A stretch of 64,000 nt of DNA. Source: Ascarosepion bandense. Lineage: Eukaryota > Mollusca > Cephalopoda > Sepiida > Sepiidae. The first letter of the stretch is position 1; every line of letters starts with the position of its first letter. Below, one piece after another: positions 43,745 to 53,281 of the stretch. The stretch is from NCBI GenBank assembly GCA_037127315.1, contig JBBBDQ010001186.1, forward strand, positions 4,102,001 through 4,166,000, given 5' to 3'. The notes below the pieces were generated by a model, which was given only the letters and a program-made list of their open reading frames with translations, was not told the DNA's origin and did not search any database. The translations under genes were made by a program, and so were the position numbers.

Positions 43745-44290
43745 GTTTTCATAACGAGAAAGTAGACAAACTGCTTCGCCGAAATTGGCTAACGTTTATG
43801 AGCTGATAAAGAAACAGCTTCAATCTCGGCTTCAAATCGTCTGGTGCTAGGAAAATTGGTTCACGGTTTCGTACCAGACATGTTTTTCTTACCAAAATCT
43901 GTCTTGCTATTCGTCCATGCCTTGAATATTGCAAATAATCTTGTCTGGTGCTTTAGCTACGTTTCTATAGATTCTTGAAAAGCTTCAAAGAAAAGATCTG
44001 CAATTTTATCCGCCCTGACTCGGCATCTTGGATTTCACTCACTTTTCTACCGACATAAAGTCGCATCCTTATGTCTATTCTACAAATGTTTTAACGGTAA
44101 TTGTTTTCATGAGCTTTTCTCTAGTTGCTACCTCGATTTCATGAAAGTTAACGTTGTACTAGATTGGCAGTTAGATCACATCATTTTACTGTTAAAATTG
44201 GTGAATGCAACCGCAAGTTCTATGCTAATAGTTTCTTCTGTCGCACTTTTCAATCTTGGAACTCTCTTCTGATTTTTTCCCTCTGTTAAG
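43745..44290 (+). pseudogene. LINE family A, old decayed copy
   Basis: Blocks in order: a degraded CLEYC (43915-43935), KEKICNFIRPDSASWI (43990-44030), HKVASLCLFYKCFNGNC (44055-44105), then NRKFYANSFF and WNSL (44210-44270). Several frameshifts. It is the most diverged family A copy in the window. Confidence 0.65.
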
Positions 44291-44312
44291 ATAGTTTAGC
44301 TGTTGTGCACTC

Positions 44313-45290
44313 TGTCAGTCAGTTAAGTGCCATACGTGATACACGCTTTGAGCAACCATGTCTCGAAAGAGACATGACTGACTGGGTAGAAGATTATCTC
44401 GCAGTAGGTTGCCATTGCTTTCTACGTTAGACTGGTTGCCAGCCAAGGCTATAGAACCCAATCTGTCATTTTATTTGACTCATAGCTAGAGGGGGATCAG
44501 ATGTATTATATTAAGTAGTAATTAGTGGGGGATCAGTTTATTAATTCATAACAATATAAACTAACCCGCACTTTATGTCCAGTAGTAGCTTAATCATGTA
44601 ATCAACTATTATATTCAGACAGTCAGTTAAGCACTATACGTGATACACGTTTTGGGCGACCATGTCTCCAAAGAAGCATGACTGACTGGGCAAAATATTA
44701 TTCCGCAGTAGGTTGCTATTGTTTTCTACTGTAGACTGGTTGCTAGCCAAGGCTATAGAACCCAATCTGTCCTATTATTTAACCCATAACTGGAGGGAAG
44801 AGACGGATTAATACCTTTCTCAAGGGTATTTGTGCGTAAGTGAATGTGAGGAATTCAACTTGATTTTTTTTAATCATTTCACCCCAAACAAGGCATTCCA
44901 CTGCCACTATTGCGCATGGGGTTGCATAGGGGAAGGTAAAGAGAAGGAGTGGTTAGACATAGGGAATGTCAAAAGGAAGGTTGATAAATGGGTAAGGATA
45001 CCGAGGATGAGGTTAGGGTAGATGGGAAGTGCGTTTGAAAGAATGGGAGAGAGTTAGTTTGTTAGGAGGTGTCTATTGACCTTACATTTAAACTCCTGGA
45101 GATTGCAGCCGTCGGGGAAGCAATCATGTGGAAAGGAATTCCACAGTCGGGATGTGCGAGAGAAGAAACTGTTGGAGCAGAAGTCGCGGTTGCATTTTAT
45201 CGGTTTCACTGTAAAAGGGTGGGATTTGACCTCGGCCTCACGATTTGTTGCTCCGAGTCGATATCCACTGCACCACAACGCACATCCGAG
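44313..45290 (-). mobile_element. Dimeric SINE-1 split by a LINE-A insertion
   Basis: Minus-strand order: tRNA head 45230-45285 ('tccactgcaccacaacgcac' on plus), then an inserted LINE (separate entry). Next come body and core (44635-44860), linker with palindrome (44525-44582) and second core (44313-44510). The head reads on from the body when the LINE is removed. Confidence 0.8.
44862..45229 (-). mobile_element. LINE family A 3' end inserted in a SINE-1 B box
   Basis: Minus strand: SHPFTVKPIKCNRDFCSNSF, then SRTSRLWNSFPHDCFPDGCN and NRHLLTN, then stop, 3' UTR and 'ccttgtttggggtgaaatg' tail with T/A run at 44866. Short candidate target repeat 'gattt' on both sides. 5' truncated. Confidence 0.8.
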
Positions 45291-45433
45291 CACTTCGTAG
45301 TTAGACCACTTCTGGTCTTTTCTATTTACTTGCTTTGTTAGGGACTTTTTTCTTGTTTAAATTATTACGTCTTTTGGTAAATTGTCTGTTGGTCACACCA
45401 AAATTGTTGGGTTTCATATATACGGTGCCACGC

Positions 45434-46060
45434 CAAAATTTACAACATTACAAAAAATATTTACGACACATTACAAAATTTACAACACATTACAAAAATT
45501 AACAACACATTACAAAATTTACAAAATTTACAGCACATTACAAAAATTTACAAAATTTGCAACACATTACAAAAATTAACAACACATTACAAAATTTACA
45601 ACACATTACCAAAATTTACAACACATTACAAAATTTACAACACATTACCAAAATTTACAACACATTACAAAATTTACAAAATTTGCAATACATTACAAAA
45701 ATTTACATCACATTACAAAATTTACAAAATTTACAACACATTAAAAAATTTACAACACATTACAAAATTTACAAAATTTACAACACATTACAAAAATTTA
45801 CAAAAATTTACAACACATTACAAAAATTTGCATCACATTAAAAAATTTACAACACATTACAAAAATTTACAAAATTTACAACACATTACAAAAATTTACA
45901 AAAATTTACAACACATTACAAAAATTTGCAACACATTACAAAATTTACAAAATTTACAACACATTACAAAAATTTACATCACATTACAAAATTTACAAAA
46001 TTTACAACACATTACAAAAATTAATAACACATTACAAAATTTAGAACACATTACAAAAAA
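45434..46060. repeat. ~19-bp minisatellite, likely expanded Tc1 direct repeat
   Basis: About 30 copies of 'aacacattacaaaatttac' with small variants, some carrying 'aaaatttac' twice. The unit closely matches the inverse of the Tc1 terminal motif 'aatgtgttgtaaacttttg' at 50771-50789 and occupies the place where the outer left terminal motif should be. Frames of Gln-His-Ile-Thr-Lys-type repeats (94 codons) over it are artefacts. Confidence 0.85.
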
Positions 46061-46205
46061 AAAACTTCCTTTAGGAATTTCTAACTTTTTACTGATAATA
46101 ATACATGTTTAAGCATTTAGTCGAACAATCAGATTTTTTAAAAAATCAATAAAAATACTCCACAAAGAAAAACAAATTTTTAATAACGCAAAAGTTTGCA
46201 ATACA
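46061..46205. repeat. Left inverted terminal repeat of a Tc1-like element
   Basis: Read inverted, this aligns with 50770-50950: 'aatgtattgcaaacttttg' / 'aatgtgttgtaaacttttg', then 'gtttttctttgtgg' / 'gtttttcttcgtga', 'atctgattgttcgact' / 'atcagattgtttgact' and 'agaaattccta' / 'agaaatacta'. Confidence 0.75.
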
Positions 46206-46214
46206 TTAATTAAA

Positions 46215-46465
46215 TCATCTATTAACCTTTATAGTGTAACCGTTATTGCTAATTACAGCATGTGGGCGTTTAGGGTAGGCCTCTACGAATTTCTTGCATG
46301 TTTTTGGCTGACGTTTTTCCGCTCTTCATGACAAAATTCTTTTAGTTCATGCAGGATTTGCGGTTTACTTCTTTGAATTCTCAGTTTCAACCCTCTCCAT
46401 AAATTTTCAATCGGATTGAGATCTGGAAATTGATTTGGTCATTTTAGAACACGTATAGGATACAA
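46215..46465 (-). pseudogene. Tc1-like transposase, C-terminal third
   Basis: Minus strand: [20 protein letters not shown] (46400-46455), then LKLRIQRSKPQILHELKEFC and HEERKNVSQKHARNS, then degraded sequence to ISNNGYTI. NPIENLW carries the Glu that is the third catalytic residue of the DD34E triad. Two further parts of the same protein lie at 49080-49335 and 50098-50618 in the right order. Confidence 0.88.
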
Positions 46466-46483
46466 ATCCTATATTCATTTATT

Positions 46484-47395
46484 TTTTAATCGTGTCGCCC
46501 CAAGCAAGATATTTTACTGCCACTGTTGTGCAGGAGGTTACATGGGAGGAATGTTATGAAGAGTGAGAGGTTGCAGGGGGTGTCAGGAAGAGAGTATGAG
46601 AGGGAAGAGATTACTGATGAAAGTGGGGTGGACGAGGAGGAATGTTATGTGGAGTGAGAGGTTGCAGAGGGTGTCAGGAAGAGAGTAAGAGAGGGAAGAG
46701 ATTACTGATGCAAGTGGGGTGGACGAGGAGGAATGTTATGTGGAGTGAGAGGTTGCAGGGGGTGTCAGGAAGAGAGTAGGAGAGAGAAGAGATTACTGAT
46801 GAGAGTGGGGTGGTCGAGGAGGAATGTTATGTGGAGTGAGAGGTTTCAGGGGGTGTCAGGAAGAGAGTAGGAGAGGGAAGAGATTACTGATGAGAGTGGA
46901 GTGAACGAGTAGGAATGTTATGTGGAGTGAGAGGTTTCAGGGGGTGTCAGGAAGAGAATATGAGAGGGAAGAGATTACTGATGAGAGTGGGGTGAACGAG
47001 GAGGAATGTTATGTGGAGTGAGAGGTTTCAGGGGGTGTCAGGAAGAGAGTAGGAGAGGGAAGAGATTACTGATGAGAGTGGGGTGGTCGAGGAGGAATGT
47101 TATGTGTGTTATGTGGAATGAGAGGTTTCAGGGGGTGTCAGGAAGAGAGTAGGAGAGGGAAGAGAGTACTGATGAGAGTGGGGTAGATGAAGAAAAACAT
47201 GAGAAAGAGGATGTAAGATAGTGAGATAGAAGATGACTATTGACTTGACATTTAAATTCTTGGAGATTGTAACTGTCAGGAAAGCAAGTGTGCGGAAGAG
47301 AATCCCACAGGCGAGAAAAGAAGCTGATGGAGTCGAATTTGTGTTTACAATTTATTGGTTTCACAGTGAAAGGGTGGGACCTAATTGCTAATCTT
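46484..47395 (-). pseudogene. LINE family A with expanded 3' UTR
   Basis: 47200-47395 (minus) encodes the C-terminus: SFFSRLWDSLPHTCFPDSYN, then KCQVNSHLLSH and stop at about 47226. Seven 91-bp tandem units then occupy the 3' UTR (separate entry), followed by the family tail 'cgccccaagcaagatatttt' at 46497. It is inserted between the central and C-terminal parts of the Tc1 transposase. Confidence 0.85.
46550..47185 (-). repeat. 91-bp tandem repeat in a LINE 3' UTR
   Basis: 'aatgttatg' recurs at 46550, 46641, 46732, 46823, 46914, 47005 and 47096, exactly 91 bp apart. Units are purine-rich (plus strand) and about 95% identical. The last has an extra 'tgtgttatg' insert. Copies of this LINE elsewhere in the window have a single unit, so the expansion is specific to this insertion. 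Confidence 0.95.
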
Positions 47396-47560
47396 GTGGC
47401 TCGAGGAAATTCGTATCCTCCAACAATTAACTAAAACGCAAAAAGTAAAATTGCACACCCGCACAAATGAATAAGAATGAGTGAAAACATTTTTACTAAG
47501 GCAAATTTCAAAAGTCGGTGTGAAAATTGATTCTGGATTCTGATTAGATAAGAAATAGCA
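47396..47560. other. Short unrecognised spacer
   Basis: No motif identified between LINE-A and the next tandem repeat. Confidence 0.4.
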
Positions 47561-47900
47561 AATTGATCTATGCACCCGGTCAATTTTTCTTAACATCTAC
47601 AAAATGGGTATGCGGTTTCGATCTAGTCATATGACTAGATTCCACTACTTAACCACGTCTGTTGACCGGCAACAATCAGCCGGTTAAATTGATCTATGGA
47701 CCCGGTTAATTCTGCTACGCTACTTAACCACGTCTCTTGACCAGCAAAAATCAGTCAGTCAATTGATCTATGCACCCGGTCAATTTTTCTTAACACCTAC
47801 AAAATGGGTATACGGTATACGCATTTGATCCAGTCACATGACTAGATTCCACTACTTAATCACGTCTCTTGACCGACAAAAATCGGTCAGTCAAATGGGA
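47561..47900. repeat. Three-copy tandem repeat (~200-bp unit)
   Basis: 'attgatctatg(c/g)acccggt' occurs at 47562, 47688 and 47762; 'tagattccactacttaa' and 'cacgtctcttgacc' recur. The middle copy lacks about 75 bp. 'ggatctagtcatatgactag'-like palindromes are embedded. Confidence 0.8.
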
Positions 47901-48122
47901 ACGTCCGAGAGACGACAAGCAAGATGTAACAAAAGTAACTTCAGGCAAGACCCGGACATACAAAGGTCGCGTCACACATTAGTTCAGCTTCCTCTTCACT
48001 GACTCGTCAACAAAGAAACAACAACAGTAATAAGACATCTTCAACTGACTCCTAAAAATTAACATCCGATAAGTACAATTTCGTTTATTGCGATATTAGT
48101 AATCTAATTCATCTTTTTACAT

Positions 48123-48427
48123 GTGCGTTGTGGTGCAGTGGATATCGACTCGGAACGACAAATCGGGGAGATGAGTTCGAATTCCAGTTGAATTCGTTGC
48201 ATTCACTTACGCACAAATACCCTAGGGAGAAGTATTAACCTGTCTCTTTCCTTCAGTTATGGGTTAAATAATAGGGCAGATTGGGTTTTATAGCATTAGC
48301 TGGCAATCAGTCTACCGTAGAAAGCAATGGCAACGTACAGCGGGATAATCTTTTTCCCAGTCAGTCATGTCTCTTTCGGGACATGATCGCCCAAAGCATG
48401 TATCACGTGTGGTACTTAAATGACTGG
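48123..48427 (+). mobile_element. tRNA-derived SINE-1, full-length monomer
   Basis: Intact head: A-box region 'ttgtggtgcagtggatatcg' and B box 'gagttcgaattcc' (48173-48185). Body and core run to 'ggtacttaaatgactgg'. It is the best head sequence of the family here. Confidence 0.9.
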
Positions 48428-49079
48428 CATACACGCATTCTGCTACTATCAACGGCAAGCTTTGAATTTCCGTGGAACATTTAACTACTTATATTTTCTC
48501 TTTGAACATTTCACTCATACAAATTAATTAACGACATGGAATTTCTATTCGAGAATTCGACATCTTACAGACTGGTTATTCTGTTTAGTTAATAAAAAAT
48601 TTACTTTAACATACAAAACGAAATATTTTATTCTTCTTGTTATGTTGCATGTACAGTATTATTGTTAAATAAATACAAACAACGTAATAGTATAAAGTAG
48701 GTGTATTACCAGGAAGAGAAGTATTTACAAAAGATGCGGTTAGTCGAATACAGAACAAGGGTTTTAGTAGAACGTATTGTCGTGAGACGTCAGAGTTGAC
48801 AAATAGAACACTTCCGGTCCAATACCGGAAATACCCGTCTGACTTGTTCACTTGGCTTACTTCCTCGACTGACTTCCGAGGTACTCCCCGAGGTATCATC
48901 ACTACTACTTTATGTAGTGCTTAGAACAGTCCATTACCGTAGAAAAAGGTGGAGAGCGCCCCAACACTTCCGCATTCCAACATTCAACCTTCAGCCTTCT
49001 GATATTTTAAATTGTGGGGACTTCGGTTGTGTTTGACACAAGGCCAATTTGATAAGAATCACCGAGGCCCCTACAAACG
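48428..49079. other. Nothing recognised
   Basis: Possible SINE-2 body trace in inverse orientation near 49025-49060 ('gacacaaggccaatttgata'). The rest is unassigned; the minus-strand frame 48606-48902 has no motif. Confidence 0.4.
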
Positions 49080-49335
49080 TCTATATATGCTTAACCATGA
49101 TTTTGTAAGTTTAGATGTATGTTTAGGATCTTGTTGAAAGATCCAGCTTGGTTTCAAGCCCAACAAAAGTGCTTTGACGTAAATTTCTTTCCAAAATATC
49201 CCTATGATATGCTCCATTCATCTATTATTTCAATGTTTCACACGCCTGGAAAACACTAAAACAACCCCAGATCATCATTGATCCGCTTCTAAATTTTACC
49301 GTTGGGATAGTATTCTCCAGCAAATAGTCAATACC
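49080..49335 (-). pseudogene. Tc1-like transposase, central third
   Basis: Minus strand: NTIPTVKFRSGSMMIWGCFS (about 49325-49265), then AYHRDILERNLRQS with an upstream stop, then IFQQDPKHTSKLTKSWLS (49140-49085). GGSxMxWGCFS and FQQDxxPKHTS are hallmark Tc1 motifs, and QQD carries the second catalytic Asp. Frame changes are present. Between 50098 and this block lies LINE-A; after it lies 2.6 kb of other insertions before the C-terminal third. Confidence 0.85.
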
Positions 49336-49369
49336 CTTCCTCCTCCAGATTCAGTACTCTTTCCTTCTC

Positions 49370-50095
49370 CAGATTCTCATCCATTTATTTGCTTCCCCGA
49401 CAGCTACAATCGCCAAGAATTTAAATGCAAAGTCAATAGTCATTTCCTATCTCACTAAACTGCATCCTCTCTCTTATGCTCCTTTCTTCGTCCACTCCAC
49501 TCTCATCAGGATTCTCATCATTCTCTTAACCACTTCCTGACACCCCCTATAACCTGTCACTCTTTCTCATAACTTTCCTCCTATGTAACCCCCTGCAAAA
49601 CAGTGGCAGTAAAATGCCTTGCTTGGGGCTATATGATTATAAAAAAAAATTCTATACTTTTATAAAGTGGATATAAAGTGGGGGATTAATTCTATATTAC
49701 AATCAATAAATCAACTGATCCCTCACTTTATGGCCACAGTCATCCTTCTTTTACCCACTTCCTGACACCTCCTATAAATTGTCACTCTTTCTCATAATTT
49801 CCTCCTATGTAACCCCCTGCAAAACAGTGGCAGTAAAATGCCTTGCTTGGGGCGATATGATTATAAAAAAATTCTATACTATTATGATGTGGATATATAA
49901 AGTGGGGGATTAATTCTACATTACAATCAATATATAAACTGATCCCTCACTTTATGACCACAATCTTCCTTCATTCACTCACTTTCTGACACCTCCTATA
50001 ACCTGTCACTCTTTCTCATAACTTTCCTCCTATGTAACCCTATGCAAAACAGTGGCAGTAAAATGCCTTGCTTGGGGCGATATGATTAGAAAAGA
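49370..50095 (+). mobile_element. LINE family A 3' end with three UTR units
   Basis: A short C-terminal coding remnant (FPDSYNRQEFKCKVNSHFLS, 49397-49456) is followed by UTR plus tail. Then two further copies of [palindrome + UTR + tail] follow at 225- and 224-bp spacing (palindromes 49672-49732 and 49903-49960). It interrupts the Tc1 transposase. Confidence 0.85.
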
Positions 50096-50097
50096 AA

Positions 50098-50618
50098 AAA
50101 GGAAAAGATCTTTACCACAGCATTTCTGCAAAAAAATTCAATTTTCATTTCGTCTGACCAAAGTACATTATCCCCAAATTCTGTAGGGTTGATTCAATGC
50201 TCATTTTCAAAATCCTGTCTAGCAAGAACGTGTTTTTCTCTTAAGAGGTGGCTCTTTGCTTGGTTTTCTCGAAAAAAATGTCATATGGGCGAAGTCAACG
50301 ACAAATTGCATCCGTAGTCACTTTTACTGTGTACTTATCTCTTGTCCTCCATCACTTTCTTAAAACTCGGTGATCGTTGCCAACTTTTCTCGCTAATAAT
50401 CTTACTGTACGTTCTGTTATCTTTCTAAGAGGACCAGAGCTTTTTTGTGGGGAGTGGGGACAAATGGAATGACATGTCTTTCAGTGACGAACTATCGTGC
50501 CAGCCGAACTCAATGGCACATTTAAGTAACTAGATATCTTCCTATAACCAAGTCTATTTGTATGAAGGTCAACAATACATTTACGGAGGTCGTGATCAAT
50601 TATTTGACTTTTCCCCAT
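50098..50618 (-). pseudogene. Tc1-like transposase, N-terminal third
   Basis: Starts at Met 50618: MGKSQIIDHDLRKCIVDLHT, then GYRKISSYLNVPLSSAGTIV, the first helix-turn-helix of Tc1 transposases (start supported by the typical MGK beginning). After frameshifts it reaches LWSDEMKIEFFCRNAVVKIF (about 50167-50108), whose WSDE holds the first catalytic Asp. It stops where LINE-A is inserted. Confidence 0.88.
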
Positions 50619-50769
50619 TTTGTCAAGATTTAAAGGAAGTCGACAGAAAAAGAATGGCGGAAAACATTTAATCATTCCTAAATGTAATCATAAAATTAAT
50701 CTGAAACCTTCTAAAGAACAACCCTATCCTAATTTAATCTGAACAGAAAAAAAAATCTGTCGTAAATAT

Positions 50770-50970
50770 AAAAAAAATGTGTTGTAAACTTTTGAGTTAC
50801 TAAATATCGGTTTTTCTTCGTGAGATACTTTTTTAAAGTTATAAAAATATCAGATTGTTTGACTGATTACCTAAATATATCTTTCACAAGCAGTCAAAGT
50901 TTAATTAATGTAACCGCATTAGAAATACTAAAAAAAACATTTTTTATAATGTGTTGAAAACTTTTGCAAG
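50770..50970. repeat. Right inverted terminal repeat of the Tc1-like element (IR/DR type)
   Basis: Inner motif 'aatgtgttgtaaacttttg' (50771-50789) and outer motif 'aatgtgttgaaaacttttgc' (50948-50967) are direct repeats 177 bp apart inside the arm, the IR/DR layout known from Sleeping Beauty-type elements. The left arm is 46061-46205 plus the minisatellite. Confidence 0.75.
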
Positions 50971-50984
50971 TATATTTATATATA

Positions 50985-51240
50985 TATATCTACCGAAATT
51001 TTGTTAAGAAAATATGTGTCCTTCAGCAGGTTTCCAATGACACACATTTTCCTAACAAAAATTCTCATAAATATTCAAACCGGTACAGGTTTATTTATGA
51101 ATTATACTATTTAATTAAAAACAGAATATCAATTCAGATACGAGTATCTATTAAAAATAATGACAAGACAAATAAATTACATATGTTTGTTGTTAATTCT
51201 ATTTCATTAATCTCCGGAACTTTCCGTATCATTGTTTACA
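50985..51240. repeat. Dispersed repeat containing a satellite-like monomer
   Basis: 51118-51234 aligns along its length with the 118-bp satellite of 59.2-64 kb: 'aaaacagaatatc', 'atacgagtatc', 'aaaaataatg', 'ttgttaattc', then 'ttcattaatctccgg' for 'ttcgttaatcttcg', and 'ttccgt'. Upstream sequence (51040-51117) matches 51847-51925. The open frame 50964-51407 is accidental. Confidence 0.75.
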
Positions 51241-51357
51241 TTACGATACATTTTCAGAGCAGAGATGAATATTTAAGAGAAATAAAAAAAAATGTGTTTA
51301 TAAGGCTTAATTCGGCCTCGTCTAATGTAAAATCATTCGTCAGTCGTGGTCCTAGGT

Positions 51358-51792
51358 ATGACCATAAACTGCATCCGGCAGCAAGGCCTCTGATTGGGAG
51401 GTTGTGAAGAGCATGGAACCACCTCTTAATTGTTGTTGTTCCCAGGTCCGCCCTGACCCAGGGTGGTAGCACCTGTTAGAGTCTCAGCTATGGGTAAATA
51501 GTCAACCCCCCCCACACCGGGGTCAAAATGCTATGAAAGTATTTACCAACAAAACGTTTTTGGAATGAAAAATATATTACCAACAAAATCTTTTTCGAAT
51601 GAAAAATACATTACCAACAAAACCATTTTTGAATGAAAAATCTATTACCAACAAAACCATTTTTGAATGAAAAATCTATTGCCAACAAAATCATTTTTGA
51701 ATGAAAAGAATAACTGACTTAAAATAAAAATACGTTTCTGGCCTTAGATGATACTTTAGATATTGATAGGCCGTTAAATAGGAACAAACAAA
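51358..51792 (+). mobile_element. SINE-4 with internal 33-bp tandem units
   Basis: 5' block 'aaactgcatccggcagcaag' and 'ggcctctgattgggaggttg', then 'ccctgacccagggtggtagc' and 'ggggtcaaaatgctatgaaa'. About five copies of 'attaccaacaaaaccatttt' plus 'tgaatgaaaaatc' follow (51540-51700), then the 3' end 'ataggccgttaaata' and an (AAAC)n-type tail. Confidence 0.8.
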
Positions 51793-51844
51793 CAAACATT
51801 CGTGGTCGAGCGGTTACGACGCCCCAGATCAATTGATGACTTTC

Positions 51845-52341
51845 CCTATGACAGAAATTTTTCTAACAAAACTTCTCGAAAATATTCAAGTCGGTAGAGT
51901 TATATATTCTGTTTAATTAAGAACAGAAAAAGTCAGTTAAGGGCTATACATGATCCATGCTCGGGCGATCATATCTCAGAAGAGACATGACTGACTGGAC
52001 ATGATTTTTCCGCAGCAGGTTGCCATTATTTTCAGCGGTAGACTGGTCGCCAATCAAGGCTATAGAATCCAATCTGTTCTGCTATTTAACCCATAGCTTG
52101 AGATAGAAGAGATAGATTAATACCTTTTCCAAGGGTAAGTGCATACAACGATTGCAACTAGAAATTTGAACTGGGGTCTCTGATTTTTCTTTCCGAGCCG
52201 ATATCCAATGCCCCACAGCTCACACCCAAAATCAGAATATCTACTCCAATACGAGTATCTATAAAAAAAATAAAAGTGCAACCAAAAACATTCAATATGT
52301 TGGTTGTTAATTCGCTTCTATAATCTCCGAACTTTCCGTAG

Positions 52342-52343
<2 letters not shown>
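51845..52343. repeat. Second dispersed satellite-like repeat, split by SINE-1
   Basis: 51845-51929 and 52229-52343 together reproduce 51040-51234; SINE-1 (51930-52228) interrupts exactly before the satellite-like segment. The segment 'cagaatatctactccaatac' plus 'gagtatctat' is close to the satellite monomer. Confidence 0.7.
51930..52228 (-). mobile_element. tRNA-derived SINE-1, minus strand
   Basis: Core start 'agtcagttaagggctatac', body, then B box region ('tttgaactggggtctctg' on plus) and a decayed head at about 52215. Confidence 0.85.

Positions 52344-52395
<52 letters not shown>
52344..52395. repeat. (CA)n microsatellite
   Basis: About 26 CA units between the dispersed repeat and a SINE-1. 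Confidence 0.97.
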
Positions 52396-52399
<4 letters not shown>

Positions 52400-52635
52400 C
52401 AGTTAAGTGCCATACTTGATACACGCTTGGGCGATCATGTCTCGAAAGAGACATGACTGACTGGGCAGAAGACTATCCCGGAGTAGGTTGCCATTGCTTT
52501 CTGCGGTAGACTGGTTGCCGACCAAGGCTATAGAACCCAATCTGTCCTGTTATTTAACCCATAACTGGAAGGAATAGGTGGATTAATACCTTTCCCAAGG
52601 GTATTTGCGCGTAAGTGAATGCAAGGAATTCAACT

Positions 52636-52637
<2 letters not shown>
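52396..52637 (-). mobile_element. SINE-1 lacking its tRNA head
   Basis: Core and body from 'gtcagttaagtgccatac' to 'aggaattcaactgga', where a (CA)n array replaces the B box and head. Confidence 0.87.
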
Positions 52638-52706
<69 letters not shown>

Positions 52707-52707
52707 C
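52638..52707. repeat. (CA)n(TA)n compound microsatellite
   Basis: About 23 CA then about 12 TA units between SINE-1 and a LINE-A tail. Confidence 0.96.
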
Positions 52708-52852
52708 TATTGAAGGGGTGAAGAGGCTCATCCCTTGTTTCCTGTTTAGGATGTGGTTTCCGGCTTTCTTTTCTTTTCCAATTTTTTCACTCTTACGTAG
52801 CCCCCTGCACATCAGTGGCGTTACCGCCTTGCTCGGGGTGATATGATTAAAA

Positions 52853-52855
<3 letters not shown>
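52708..52855 (+). mobile_element. LINE-A tail variant
   Basis: 'gaagaggctcatcccttgtt', 'gatgtggtttccggctttc', 'acgtagccccctgcacatca' and 'ccttgctcggggtgatatga' match the inverse of 42060-42190. Confidence 0.75.

Positions 52856-52906
<51 letters not shown>
52856..52906. repeat. (TA)n microsatellite
   Basis: About 25 TA units after the LINE-A tail. Confidence 0.96.
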
Positions 52907-52909
<3 letters not shown>

Positions 52910-53027
52910 CATGTAGTGTGGGTATAGAAGAATCCAAAGGAGTATCCTGTACATAGTGGTATAATAACTCTCTAAGAGAGCTCTAAATATATATATGTAT
53001 ATAAATACATATAGAGCAAATATAAGA

Positions 53028-53202
53028 AAAATTAAGACAGACACGTTATTTCATGGTGAATCGGAAGTATAGGCCTATTTCAGCCGAACCATCATCAGTT
53101 TCCATCTTTATTTTACAAAGGATTTTACACGAATCGTGTAAAATCCTTTGTAAAATAAAGGCGGAAATTTTACCATGAAATAACGTGTCTGCCTAAATTT
53201 TT
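53028..53202. repeat. 175-bp hairpin with perfect inner palindrome
   Basis: Outer arms 53028-53058 and 53171-53202 are inverted ('cacgttatttcatggt' / 'accatgaaataacgtg'). Inner arms of 26 bp around one central base (about 53109-53161) are perfectly inverted ('ttttacaaaggattttacac' and its complement). The left side has an extra ~45 bp holding, on the minus strand, 'aactgatgatggttcggctg' then 'aaat', a hammerhead-like Penelope terminus. TA-rich tracts lie on both sides. Confidence 0.85.

Positions 53203-53206
<4 letters not shown>

Positions 53207-53280
<74 letters not shown>
53207..53280. repeat. (TA)n(TG)n compound microsatellite
   Basis: About 14 TA then about 23 TG units. Confidence 0.96.

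Positions 53281-53281
<1 letters not shown>

Noticed and set aside
45382..46112. Repeat protein (Gln-His-Ile-Thr-Lys units, three frames of 65-94 codons)
   Set aside because: Translation of the 19-bp minisatellite. Frame and unit order change with unit indels.
50964..51407. 147-codon frame
   Set aside because: Runs through a (TA)n start, a dispersed repeat and into SINE-4; no motif, accidental.
51254..51472. 72-codon minus-strand frame with a start Met
   Set aside because: It lies across the SINE-4 5' half, which recurs at other loci without this frame.
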